The notes under the pieces were generated by a model. That model was not told the origin of the DNA, searched no databases, and saw only the letters and a program-made list of their open reading frames with translations. DNA of 64,000 nucleotides from Rhizobium sp. (GTDB lineage Bacteria; Pseudomonadota; Gammaproteobacteria; Xanthomonadales; Xanthomonadaceae): contig JAIBEO010000080.1 of the NCBI GenBank assembly GCA_019459185.1, forward strand, positions 1 to 64,000, given 5' to 3'. Made by a program: the position numbers and the translations under genes. Of this stretch, positions 29,701-35,774 are shown piece by piece; within the stretch, counting starts at the first letter, position 1, and each line of letters starts with the position of its first letter.

Positions 29701-32677
29701 GCCCGAGGGCACCACTGCCGACGAATTGGCCCTCGGCTACGACGCTGCGGGGAATGTCCGCGGATACGCTTTCGAGAAGCATAAGGCCGAATGGAGTGAG
29801 GTAGACAACCTCACCAGTCAGGATTACCAGACCTATACGCACTACTACAAATTCACCTACGAAGCCCAGAGCAGCTATCTGGAGAAGTCGGTTACTGGCG
29901 AGAGCACGAACTCGGCTTTCAAGGCCACGACGACAACCAGTGTTTACGACGAAGATGGTCGTCGTATCGAGATCAATGACAAGACGCCGCTCGACGGTGA
30001 TGACCTTCTCAGTCGCCGCCGGCTTGCCTACAACGCCGATGGCCAGGCAATCCTGCGAAAGGACCACTGGTGGGACAACGATCTCCCGCTAGATCGCCAG
30101 GTCGATGAGAAGTGGCGCCAGGGCCAGGATGAGTTCGGGTCGGCAAACGTCAACTTGCCCAACATCCTCTGGCCGGAGTTGACCAACGCGGAGTGGAATG
30201 GGCTGAACGATACGCAGCGGGAGCAGTACTACGCCGCCCGCGACAACCTCCGCTACACCTATGTCAACGGCCAACAAATCGCCCTGCAGGACGAAGCCGG
30301 CCGGCTTGACGCAGTCGGTGGCCTGACGGCGTTCAGCAACAGCGCGTCCGGCCGGGGCGGGGTGCAGGTGCAGGCGGGCGACACGCTCCAGTCGCTGGCG
30401 CGCCGGGTGTACGGCAACGAGGCCTACTGGTACGTTCTGGCCGACGCCAACGGCCTGGACGAGGGCTCAACGCTGGTGGCGGGCAGCACGCTGACCGTGC
30501 CGGAGGTGCGGACCAGCCTCAACGACGCCAACACCTTCAAGCCCTACAACCCGGCCGACGTGACCGGGCCGACGACGCCGAGCTTGCCGTACATTCCGCC
30601 TGCGGCGGCGGCGTGTGATCCCATCGCCACGATCGTCATGGCGGTCGTGGCTATTGCCGTAACGGTCTATACAGCAGGCCTAGCGACGCCCGGCGTTACA
30701 GGCAGCTTCTTCGGGGCGGGCCTGGCCACGCTGGCAGGTTCAGGTGGTGCGGTAGTTGGATTGACGGCCGGGGCCATCGGCGGCTTCGCAGGCAGCGTTG
30801 CCGCCCAGGCAGTGGGCAAAGCTGCAGGCTGGGTGGACAGCTTCAGCCTGCGTGATGCGGTGGCGGCAGGTATCGGCGGTGGCATCGCGGGCGGGCTGGC
30901 AGGCGCATACGGCGGTTCGACCGCGCAGCTTCTGGCCGACAAGGCGAGCGCCACCCGGATTACCGGGTCGGTCTTGGGCAACGCCGTGGGCAGCTACGTC
31001 GGCGGCAAGATTGCCGGTGTAAAGGATACGTCCTTCAGCTGGCGGTCCATCGCCGCCAATGCGGTCAGCAGCGTGCTGACCGCCAAGGCGAACCAGACGC
31101 TTGGACTCAATGCCGAGGCTGACTTCGGCGGAACCGGGCAGATTGGCCAAGATGTCGTGGGTGGCCTGGTGGGTGGTGTGGTGAGTCTGCACACCCGCCG
31201 CCTGGCTGGGTTTGATGACCCGGTCAACTATGGGCAGATTCTGGCAGATGCGTTCGGCAACGCGCTGGGCAATGCCGCCGTTCGGGACCTTGGCGGCCTG
31301 TCACAGCGGCCGGTCCCTGGGGCGGCAACTGCCGGCGCACCGGGCTCTGATGCGAACCTGCTTTCCCATGAGCAGCTGATGGCCCTCGGAAATGCGCTGG
31401 GAAATGATGCGGATCGAAGTCTGGAGGGTCGCACTTCGGCGAGCCCCACCAAGTCGTCCAGCGTAACGCTCGCCGACACCATCAAATCGGGAGCGGGTGC
31501 GGACAAGGCGAGTCAGCTCCTGTTGGGCAGTGTACAAGTCAGTGGAGCTGCATTTGGTTCGGCCGCAGATTCGGCGACGAGCGCTACGTCCCACATGGAC
31601 ACCCAACGGCTCGGCAATTCAGTAGTTGGTGGCGGGGGTGGAGCGCCGCAATCCGGTAGCAGGTACTCCGCTCGAGAGCCGCTCTATTGGTATGACGACG
31701 CCGGGACGATGCATATCGGGCCAGTCGTCTACGGAGACGGGTCCGGCAAGTCAGGCTTGATGTCTGACGTAATGAAGTGGGGCGCAATCACGTCGGGTGC
31801 GGTGGTCGGCACCCCCTACGCCTTGGCGAAGTTGGCGGTGGATGGTGTTGTGGGGGCAGCACATCTTCTGCGCGTCGGGCAGGGTGAGACCCTGTACCAG
31901 CTGACCGGTGGATGGCTGGGGCAGGAGGCTCATCAAGAGCACCTGAGAATGCATGCCGGATTCTGGGAGTTCGCCTCCGATCCTGCGGCTGCCATCAGTG
32001 CCGGCATTTCGAACTGGAGTGATGACAGTCGTGAGGCCCTGGACAGCGGCCGTCATTTCGAATACGGCATGCGCATGGCAGACGGGTCGGCGATGCTGGT
32101 GACGACTGTCACTGGCGGTTATGGTGCCGTCCGCGCGGGCGGTAGCGGACTTGTCAGTGTGGTCAAGGCTGCAGATAGGGCAGGGATCCTGCCGGTCATG
32201 TCCCGCGGAGGTCCGCGCTTCGGTGGGCAGATTGGTGCGATCGGCGAGCTGTCATCGCAGGTTGCAGACACAGCGTTGGCGCCAAGGACCACGGCTTATG
32301 CGACCAACGGTGACTTTGTGCAAAGCATCGCGACTCGCGCGGACGACTGGGGTGTGCGTCAGGGGCTTGGGAACGGCCCAGTGGCCGGTACGCTCAAGCA
32401 TGGATACGCAGAAGCGCTGTTGAATCGGTATCAGCGCATGTTTGGTGATCGAGGTTTGTCCGCTGAAGTTCGGTATGTCAACGGGAACCCTTGGCGTCCC
32501 GGCGATCCAATTTTGGGCTCTGTCAGGCTTGATGTCGTCGAGGGGCCTCTCACCAGCCCGACTCATGTATGGGACTACAAGTTTGGTAACGCCATTCTTT
32601 CGCAACCCCAGATAACCCGTATTCAAAACGGTATCCCAAGCGGGACAAGTGTTCCTGTTACCATGGTGAAGCCATGA
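17714..32677 (+). CDS. giant YD-repeat (RHS-like) polymorphic toxin with LysM domain and nuclease tip
   Basis: About 4987 residues. The ATG at 17714 (MVAVFTGNGLGL, a start characteristic of this family as I recall it) is preferred over GTG 17528. Residues about 200-2840 are dozens of YD repeats (YDAAGRL, YDALGRA type) that build a hollow shell. Residues about 2844-3750 are nine Ig/cadherin-like modules of about 90 residues (FSDPDGDPLTF, FVDPNGDTMTY). YD repeats resume to about 4200. LysM spans 4217-4264 (VQAGDTLQSLARRVYGNEAY), and a glycine-zipper hydrophobic stretch lies at about 4296-4373. The tip (about 4650-4987) ends in a PD-(D/E)XK-like pattern: Asp4940 in VRLDVVEG and Asp4954-Tyr-Lys4956 in VWDYKFGNA. 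No signal peptide is seen. The usual DPxGL pre-toxin motif is not obvious. The immunity gene overlaps its stop. Confidence 0.85.
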   Translation: MVAVFTGNGLGLQDSSITQLGMQLQRQPGRGLQAVNLATGNLVLQGVDEMLVVRGLPISATRTYNSLGLASNVGSDGWLTGFERRVELVGALNGPGSSVRLHTGDGTWIEFVYSSGKYRATDASGAFDTLKWNTTDSTWVFTDGTTQYQEVYKGTSGQPESARLISFQKELLNPSTKYSVLYSGANVVEVRSSVSSTLGADALLFDYDAMGRLTSVSTREGGVTQEQVKYGYDAAGRLSWVEVDLTPKDLDGSDIWNSADAAANNGQIYRTTYTYDSDSLRIASVSNSDGTSSSYTYDTAGRIASITRGGETMTFAYDVANRRTDVQDGLGRTWTYTFDASGQLIYMDAPASGGVRDRTTYNYNTTNGLLIYTETRRGADVLSSRALEYDGNGNLTKETDALGNQTIRVYGTNNRLIEETVGGATTKYVYEADAQVRFIIDAAGRVTEYEYHTSGDGIGQVKAIRTFTEATYGGTADAATIETWTSTRLANSTLVELKYDAAGRLSRRVDYGSMTSGGSGQLDAATSVTKYVYDAQGLLRTQVTIRSGSRLSDTAGGTSADQVTDYVYDGMGRLLDVVSRAGNTVFVNGVTSAASLSDQETIVTSTRYEDAQSRIRITQDAGGIRVETHDAAGRVMSTQEWAPGPGGLRETHNYFDAAGQLRARQDVAGGITYYFYDERGFLVAEVSPTLTMVEYERDAMGRATKVIAHDAFLQANATAGWLVAGEVTVSDAASIRPEAVTAAGVRETIYVYDDAGRLAQESDGVATTTYQYDAAHRLIQVKVTAPGETDRISRKFYDASGQLLGELDANGYLTRYEYDSAGRQTRIYRYANPTPVTERASGTLVALTPSTASTDQLERFYYDRLGRLVGHRDAAMYLTVTTYDEVGNQRAVQRYANTVSNSASATLATLISEASVGGSRTTQYTYDNLGRLKSELNPQGTITTYHYDDAGRLIRTESAQGTTEVRNTNQLYNGLGQLIGEMGDEGTAQILPGMDEVAKRFVFAQYGTTHSYDLRGNRSESVDAQGNKTWYFYDGNGNLSYTVRGVADANGVKNAYGEVTQNVYSAFGEVTEKLTYTGRIALGLDPVRSQVEVAISALTFVASVDSRTQYFRDDRGLLVQEVSPEGKAITYLYTGFGQVRERTVAGGTAVEQTQRFAYDSRGQLVLQTEAFGVAGLERSNSLSYDAFGRVLTETDGRGVATTFGYDKLGRLIDQRLVVQGRTEIKTSTFDAWGRTLTDVNAIGQTTTYQYNDAARTLSVTTAEGMTVVTAYNRHGDVVTVTDGAGAATSYHYDAEGRLVRTTDALGQEQQRAYDIRGLLVRTTDATGTDIEYTYDALGRVLTRTEDAGGLNLVTTFTYDGQGRQVDTTDPSGLLTRTSYDRDGRVITVARDPNGLNLRTHYVWDQAGQQASVTEGYGTTAARTVVYGYNALGQRVSEAVQMNGNGPDLVTTYAYDANGNLVRRIDAEGNATRYVYDQANRLAFAIDPLGGVTRNWYDEAGRVVATRRYAALVSLSAADLSVLEDPDSVGGLALLTGKVVANDAADALQYRVLDKDGRLKYTLTSVGESAFTVEEVRYNAAGRISERLSYPNAVTVSPTLRTSLLQAGELTVSGVNTLLGNVQSLRNTQLTLASGVYSIYDAAGREIYVVTRLTSTTGHAVRKDYDEEGRVVATTSFGTSVIYDPARTAAQLATELAAVPATARRETRLAYDAIGRLRFTVDDAGAVVERRYDARGQLVQLRQYPVPVAVGTYTESYLATAVAGQSGVRITTNTYDEAGRLASTTDAAGHAESYGYDATGNRTLLTDKLGNQWHYAYDAAGRLVEERSPPVTVYRYVAGTLTSSVAAIVTAYERDGLGNVTSRTENAGTAESRTTVYEYDALGRQVRTIFPDAGQIDPITGELVASGLQPEILVVYDALGRAVAQKDTLGAFSYKVYDNAGRVVYDIDAEGYVTAYTYDAHGQQTALTRRAEKFNFSSLGSLWTPGTAISFTQAGTGSPPTTAGRELKTSYDMRGLRTAVEQPSITYWNTDGTSAQGKPRTEYQYDAFGQLVRESVLLQGAAPSAVWANTHHYYDELGRRTFSVDAEGYATAWTYDALGQETTRTEYARALNPLAVTVGTPPAPPAAGDAAIGLDRTTISTYDAMGRKLTETTLRTVIGLAGANLSRNVIQGFEYDAAGRVVATTVTQETLAGAVTQVQRTETDYDALGRAVAITEPERAALRSDWATILTNAGTDLASQAALYETVSPYTTVAYDAFGKAVRTVRHALAQVGAGTPPADENDQTSFTRYDWQGRAVIHTDGTDHRVYTAYDAADRVSHTWYDLTQGSLSGGSNVVVRVHANYDYDALGRRVSSVTSRAGSAGVDGSQYLAYNAFGEVTAEAATLAGLGDAATRRDYVYDLAGNLVSSDAEGGDRSYRYNLAGHQVAEVRKWKDGTQVHDVVTHQLLDKLGRNVGSKLPTATLSPTATHTITRTLDRWGNVLEQVDALGHVVTWTYNEQNLATSQLAPLVTVVTANNNLITARPKTEWVYDALGRLIASRDANGYIDSFAYDASGKRVSSTDSMGAVTRYAYDLLGRERIKQDAEGYLTTRGYDQMDRVRAVGDFRAASGGLRYHSMRETYLLNGQGDRVVVTDALGHKRRFDFDSRSLLVKSQSAMEETAQKGVTTHYAYDAWGNLISEGNGLGHTRTWAYDVHGRVTAQSDFGGNSRQIGYQDNGQRSSETNSLYTGAGDWRSVEYYANGLIRRIDEGDGAYTLYEYDANGNRTREEMHGSIRRVNPVTGNLENIEQYAIANTVVYDSNGRISRVMSDDLIEGTRTLMVDYQYDAVGNRRKVTALSSFGPTIKGNPPQSTNPLPNVTIPVGDADADWQWLTSSYFDEVDGDTVTYALSGPGGSPAPSWLLFSYDSLTGQMTFDVTDQSVAGVYELTVTASDMDGAASSTFTLTVDAPLPGAPVIASPIADLERNEGSVLSLDAGVAFSDPDGDPLTFAATIQKDGQSLPLSSIGLQIDSATGLITGTIPTGLADGLFTIRVTASDGPSTTSDEFVLTVNRGPTAASGTTTIAVTNQVAFSRTVAGFVDPDANEVLTYVVISPVGGAPAWLTVTQAADRSITLSGTPPVDFPGLQIVVEATDHGGLKAQQTISITGGSAPNDPPVRNMTLPDRTGQEGQGFEALLPANAFSDPNGDVLTYSAVIKSGTSTIPLSSIGLGIDASTGRIYGTISGSNLASSYTIEVTASDGTAGAFGTFTLFVQHKPVGPADYSVKLVAGQPLNHQVPAFSDVDIGSLAYSIVSPVGTSWPSWLTWDSLTHTLSGTPPTGITSPVVITVRATDPTGLHDEVNVTLSPDLGIVIVAPPPNLVAALDRPMDDTWPKIFDDTNSDSLSFQGFVMQRTYIDNDGVEVPEQFVPLNFIGLTLQAVPGNGERFRVVGTPHPLNPANTSKLQFSMQLKLVATDADGNTKEALSTVNLRYAPVLTNSQLVVSAGIPINKLVPFTDADSGDILTYTAASALPPGLTLNASSGVLSGPALPVGSYTFQVTAFDAMGVSTTATVTLVVQNDAPTAGTVATQYAYRTQAWNFSAAGVFTDKNGDTLTLSASGMPPGVSFDPATMAFSGVPTTAGSYIVTLTANDGNGGVTTKTFTVVVQEPGVNYAPVVANPITDRSAFANVSWSFTVPANTFVDPNGDTMTYSASGMPSGMTFNASTRTFSFVTPSTPSGIVYTLTVTATDVKGLSTPTTFSLWVDADEGIPPWPGPGGGGQILTKSTSLVDTTSSSSTSDGGSVGSTAAVGAAAVPEWARQQVAWYTYDAENRVKVVNGQLVNGAVETRRAGSTSARSYEAFYDNAGREIRQDSRVETEEAGQLKNYVVRHHTTYTGRGEREKQWIDRIDVQNPQGAEPRSDIEEFQYDDAGRLVKSIVKFKSKTWAYQWEGSEAVKINVGGMTRREIIYTYDDDGRLVSRVTKGREANPLVLNPQQQGDNWLNTPNDLSLLEEVRYAPEGTTADELALGYDAAGNVRGYAFEKHKAEWSEVDNLTSQDYQTYTHYYKFTYEAQSSYLEKSVTGESTNSAFKATTTTSVYDEDGRRIEINDKTPLDGDDLLSRRRLAYNADGQAILRKDHWWDNDLPLDRQVDEKWRQGQDEFGSANVNLPNILWPELTNAEWNGLNDTQREQYYAARDNLRYTYVNGQQIALQDEAGRLDAVGGLTAFSNSASGRGGVQVQAGDTLQSLARRVYGNEAYWYVLADANGLDEGSTLVAGSTLTVPEVRTSLNDANTFKPYNPADVTGPTTPSLPYIPPAAAACDPIATIVMAVVAIAVTVYTAGLATPGVTGSFFGAGLATLAGSGGAVVGLTAGAIGGFAGSVAAQAVGKAAGWVDSFSLRDAVAAGIGGGIAGGLAGAYGGSTAQLLADKASATRITGSVLGNAVGSYVGGKIAGVKDTSFSWRSIAANAVSSVLTAKANQTLGLNAEADFGGTGQIGQDVVGGLVGGVVSLHTRRLAGFDDPVNYGQILADAFGNALGNAAVRDLGGLSQRPVPGAATAGAPGSDANLLSHEQLMALGNALGNDADRSLEGRTSASPTKSSSVTLADTIKSGAGADKASQLLLGSVQVSGAAFGSAADSATSATSHMDTQRLGNSVVGGGGGAPQSGSRYSAREPLYWYDDAGTMHIGPVVYGDGSGKSGLMSDVMKWGAITSGAVVGTPYALAKLAVDGVVGAAHLLRVGQGETLYQLTGGWLGQEAHQEHLRMHAGFWEFASDPAAAISAGISNWSDDSREALDSGRHFEYGMRMADGSAMLVTTVTGGYGAVRAGGSGLVSVVKAADRAGILPVMSRGGPRFGGQIGAIGELSSQVADTALAPRTTAYATNGDFVQSIATRADDWGVRQGLGNGPVAGTLKHGYAEALLNRYQRMFGDRGLSAEVRYVNGNPWRPGDPILGSVRLDVVEGPLTSPTHVWDYKFGNAILSQPQITRIQNGIPSGTSVPVTMVKP

Positions 32678-33312
32678 GCGATAAGCGTGCTGCCCTAATG
32701 AAGAAGTATGCGCCTATAACCAAAGCCCAACTGAAGGCTGTTGTGGTCGATTACGCATCAGCACTCCCCGAGTGGAGCCTCCTGCCGGACGGCACTGGAG
32801 TTGTGAGAAGTTTTGGCCCTTTGCAGCAAATGATTTGGTTTCAGAAGATGAGTTCTGCGGCATATCGACCGACGCATGTAATGAATACCACGGTCTCGCC
32901 GATACCACGGATGCTGCATCAGTTGCTCGAAGTGAAGCATCGTGAGATCGAGGTTGGTCGGCATGAGCAGAAGCTGCCTGAGGTCGTCGCTGCGATGGAG
33001 CAGCAGTTCCGACCCGCGATTCGCAAGCCGTTGAATATTGCCGAAGTCTTGGAATTGTGCGAGGTCGATTCGCGACGGGACTCGCTGAATGATCTGGTGA
33101 TGCTGGCGGTTCTTTATGCGTGGCTTGAGCGCAAGGCCGAGGCACTCGAATGTTGTTCGCGGATGGAGCTTTGTCCGCTGCCCACACTGGCCCCGGCCCC
33201 GGAATGGGAAGCTATGATGCGCACTTTTGGTGGGCAGCTAGCCGATGCCGTTGAGAGAGGTGATGGTAGATCATTCTTAGAAGCTGCTATTGAAAAGCAA
33301 TTGATGGGGTAG
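32674..33312 (+). CDS. predicted immunity protein for the YD-repeat toxin
   Basis: A 212-residue cytoplasmic, mostly helical protein (MSDKRAALMKKYAPITKAQL; later NDLVMLAVLYAWLERKAEAL). It overlaps the toxin stop by 4 bases (ATGA), the standard arrangement for a polymorphic toxin and its cognate immunity protein. I do not recognise the family. Codon use is less GC-biased than in the toxin core, as is common for exchanged tip-immunity cassettes. The role is inferred from position. Confidence 0.7.
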   Translation: MSDKRAALMKKYAPITKAQLKAVVVDYASALPEWSLLPDGTGVVRSFGPLQQMIWFQKMSSAAYRPTHVMNTTVSPIPRMLHQLLEVKHREIEVGRHEQKLPEVVAAMEQQFRPAIRKPLNIAEVLELCEVDSRRDSLNDLVMLAVLYAWLERKAEALECCSRMELCPLPTLAPAPEWEAMMRTFGGQLADAVERGDGRSFLEAAIEKQLMG

Positions 33313-33430
33313 GTTGCAAACACGGCTGGGCGTCAGATCCAAGATGTTCGACGGATCAGTGCAGCAGAAGCAAATTCATCTACTCCTAAGTCCGAGATTT
33401 GGGCGCCGCCGTTCCCCGAATGGCCGGGTG
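33313..33430 (+). pseudogene. orphan toxin-tip fragment, interrupted by an IS256-type end
   Basis: Directly after the immunity stop, a frame without a start codon reads VANTAGRQIQDVRRISAAEA and then STPKSEIWAPPFPEWPGV. It ends where the sequence GGGTGTGCAGAATTCTGTGC of the IS256-type end begins. Such start-less tips downstream of an RHS-type gene are displaced C-terminal cassettes. A second fragment at 34619 begins with the related AANTA. Confidence 0.45.
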
Positions 33431-34134
33431 TTGAGGGTGTGCAGAATTCTGTGCAAAGGGGATTTCGGTTTACAGCTGAGGCAGACGGCTCTCGAACTGG
33501 ATGGTAAAGCGGTTCAGGGCAGCCTTCCAGTCGCGGATCGGCGTCGTCCATTTCTTGCTGATGTTGCGTAGTGCGAGATAGAACAGCTTCACCAGCGCCT
33601 CGTCGCTCGGGAATGCGCCGCGATTCTTGGTCAGCTTGCGCAGTCGGCGGTCGCAGAGGTGTAGATGCGCTTGAGGTCGGCCGCCACCTCGGGCCGTCGT
33701 TTCCACGAGACGTAGTTCAGGCTGTGCCGCATCATGTGCACGATGCACTGCGGCACGGTGGTGTGTGGGAACACGGTTTCGATGGCCTCGTGAAAGCCTT
33801 TCAGGCCGTCGACGCAAGCGACGAAAATGTCCTGCACGCCGCGGTTCTTCAGTTCCGTCACCACCTGCAGCCAGAACTTCGCGCCATCGGTCTGGGCCAG
33901 CCACAGGCCAAGCACTTCCTTCTCCCCGGCCATGGTTACGCCGACCGCCAGATAGACCGCCTTGACGCGCACCGCGCCGTCGCGCACCTTCACGTGGATA
34001 CAGTCCAGATAGACGATCGGGTAGACCGGGTCCAGCGGCCGCACCTGCCAGGCCTTTACCTCGTCGATCACCGCGTCGGTGACTGTCGAGATCAGGCTGG
34101 GCGGGACCTCGGCGCCGTACATTCCCTCCAGATG
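33431..34134 (-). pseudogene. decayed IS256-family transposase
   Basis: Reading leftward, HLEGMYGAEVPPSLISTVTD and VYPIVYLDCIHVKVRDGAVR with VPQCIVHMMRHSLNYVSWKR are clear IS256-family (mutator-type) transposase. The N-terminal third is missing, replaced at 34135 by an IS21-type end. After LKRIYTSAT the sequence jumps, out of frame, to RLRKLTKNRGAFPSDEAL, so about 60 residues including a catalytic acidic residue are deleted. The C-terminus (RDWKAALNRFTIQFESRLPQ) is intact, and the left IS end (GTGTGCAGAATTCTGTGC) is still visible near 33435. The element cannot transpose on its own. Confidence 0.85.
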
Positions 34135-34160
34135 TGTTGATGCGCGCCTAAAATTGACCA
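34135..34160. mobile_element. third IS21-type terminus
   Basis: TGTTGATGCGCGCCTAAAAT followed by TGACCA matches the ends of the 173/174-bp elements at 3882 and 13957. It cuts the IS256-type transposase. No second end or istAB gene follows, so this is a solo end left by deletion or recombination. Confidence 0.6.
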
Positions 34161-34358
34161 CGGGGTGGGCGGACGATCTCTTGGACTACCTTTTGGGGTA
34201 GTTCATGTACACCTACGACGACCGCAACTTTCTGATCAAGCCTCAGCGCGCCTCAGCACGCTCATTTATCCGCCAAAACGCGCGTTGGCTGTGCTAGTCC
34301 TCGCCGGCCGGTTGTCGCTACACTCGGCCGAGGCAAGATCCCCACAGGAGCAAGTTCA
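34161..34358. other. mobile-element debris and leader of a small gene
   Basis: Within these 198 bases, the text around 34190-34225 (a short TGGACTACC...GGGGTAGT inverted pair followed by ATGTACACCTACGACGACCG) resembles the start of an IS3-type orfA (MYTYDDR), but the frame diverges at once and stops after about 26 codons. The remainder presumably carries the promoter of the gene at 34359. Confidence 0.3.
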
Positions 34359-34610
34359 ATGGAAGTAGCGGCAAAACACATCGGAACAATTGGCGCCGTT
34401 GCACTGGTTTTGACGCTTGGCTCGTTCGGTTATCGGATGGCGGATAACAAGAATTCCTGCGAGGAAAGCTATTCGGATGCGGTGCTGGCGACATATGACG
34501 GCCCGGGTGCGGCGGCCAAGCGTGACGCGGCATTACGCGAAGCCGCTTCGTCGAAGGCTTGCCGTCAGCTCAAGGCGGATAGCACGGTGGTCGAAGCAAT
34601 CGCTCGGTAA
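34359..34610 (+). CDS. small membrane-anchored protein
   Basis: 83 residues, with AGGAG 9 bases before the ATG. The N-terminus is a single membrane helix or uncleaved signal anchor (MEVAAKHIGTIGAVALVLTL then GSFGYRMA). The rest is short, charged and helical with two cysteines. Family unknown. It sits between two broken toxin tips, so it may be an orphan immunity protein for a lost, envelope-acting toxin. That is inference from position only. Confidence 0.5.
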   Translation: MEVAAKHIGTIGAVALVLTLGSFGYRMADNKNSCEESYSDAVLATYDGPGAAAKRDAALREAASSKACRQLKADSTVVEAIAR

Positions 34611-34618
34611 TTGCCTCT

Positions 34619-34815
34619 TCTTAGCTGCAAACACGGCAGATCTAGTTGGTCAAACTGGAGGCCTTGGTGGCTTTCGGTTTGCACGCACTGAAGGCTTAGA
34701 AACACGTATCGTAATGGCCGAGTTGCGCGCTACTGGCGCACCTTTGGGAGAGCGTGGTGGACTGCCCGGCCTTCTGTGGACACGAAAATGGCGCTGTGCT
34801 TGGTGCCGAGAGTGA
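34619..34815 (+). pseudogene. second orphan toxin-tip fragment
   Basis: A frame with no start of its own encodes LFLAANTADLVGQTGGLGGF, then RTEGLETRIVMAELRATGAP and WTRKWRCAW before a stop. It begins with the same AANTA segment as the fragment at 33313. This is likely the tail of another displaced RHS-type toxin tip, now cut off from any shell gene. Confidence 0.4.
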
Positions 34816-34839
34816 TTGTGCGAAGCGGGTGGTTTGTGC

Positions 34840-35496
34840 CTAGCGAGGAACTAGATTGGCCCCAGGAAGTGGCTTGAGTATCTGAAGTCGCCTGCCCGGT
34901 AGGCGGGTCAAATGCCCGCTGCGCGTGAGCTTTCGGATCACTTGATTGACCATCTCGCGCGTCGCGCCGATCCGGTCAGAGATTTCCTGCTGGGTCAGTG
35001 AGCTCGGGAGCAGAAGCTTTCCGTCCACATTTTCAACCTCAGTCATTAGTACGCTAATCACACGCTCGCTGACGTCCTGAAGCCCGAGCCGCTTCAGCTG
35101 CACGGTCGCGGTTCGGAGCCTCCCGATCAGCACCAGCATGATGCAGTAAGCGAAATCCGGGTTCCCTAGGGCGAATGACTGGAGATCTGTGCTCTGAATT
35201 CGAAGGCATTCAACTTCGGTTTCGGCAACGACGGAGGCGGATCGCGTGCCGCCGTCGAGGGCCATTTCGCCGAAGATCTCGCCTGGGGTGATCTTGTTGT
35301 AGATGAGCTTTCGTTCGTCAGCATCAGTGGTGAGTACCCGCGCTCGCCCTGAAAGAAGCACATAAGCGCAATCGGCTCTTGCGCCCTCCTTAATGAGGAT
35401 GCTGCCTGCAGCATATCGACGAGTGGTGCCAAGTTGCATGAGGCGGGCAATCATCGCCTCTGACAATCGTTTCGGATTGCGTGGTCCGCGTGGCAT
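34840..35496 (-). CDS. Crp/Fnr-family transcriptional regulator
   Basis: A 218-residue regulator. The ATG at 35496 (MPRGPRNPKRLSEAMIARLM) is preferred; an in-frame start at 35547 would add 17 residues. The cyclic-nucleotide-binding jelly roll spans about residues 15-130 (PGEIFGEMALDGGTRSASVV is the phosphate-binding cassette region), then a dimer helix, then a winged helix at about 165-210 (LTQQEISDRIGATREMVNQV). The cassette is close to the cAMP-type consensus, so nucleotide binding is plausible; there are no Fnr cluster cysteines. It is divergent from the flagellar-type cluster across a 278-bp gap and could control it. Confidence 0.85.
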   Translation of the reverse strand: MPRGPRNPKRLSEAMIARLMQLGTTRRYAAGSILIKEGARADCAYVLLSGRARVLTTDADERKLIYNKITPGEIFGEMALDGGTRSASVVAETEVECLRIQSTDLQSFALGNPDFAYCIMLVLIGRLRTATVQLKRLGLQDVSERVISVLMTEVENVDGKLLLPSSLTQQEISDRIGATREMVNQVIRKLTRSGHLTRLPGRRLQILKPLPGANLVPR

Positions 35497-35774
35497 GAGT
35501 GTATCTCTGGCGTCAGGACGCCCTTGAAGCTGCCTTGACTGGGGCAACGTCGTCGCTGTGCCAAGACGCGTCCTTCGCCACCAATCTTTGTTCCTCAGGG
35601 GAAATCGGGGGGCGGGTTGTCTTGCGCTAGGCGCCTTCTCAGATCGAAGTCAGCAAGTGAAAAATTTACATTTGGGATATTTTCTCACATCGGGCGGAGT
35701 CGGTTTCGCTGACAAAGTGCCTGTGTAAACTCCGGGCCTCGCTTGAGGTCCATCGGGACTCCGGAGTCGGAGTC
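35497..35774. promoter_or_regulatory. divergent promoter region of the regulator and the flagellar-type cluster
   Basis: An AT-rich patch at 35655-35690 (GTGAAAAATTTACATTTGGG and ATATTTTCTCACATC) stands out in a GC-rich setting. TGGGA-N7-TCACA within it loosely resembles a Crp-type dyad, but the spacing is one base too long. I see no sigma-54 or sigma-28 consensus. The first long transcript of the cluster should start here. Confidence 0.35.

Noticed and set aside
35709..35730. Possible sigma-70 promoter CTGACA … TGTAAAC ahead of the flagellar-type cluster
   Set aside because: The spacing between the two boxes is only about 8-10 bases, far from the required 16-18.
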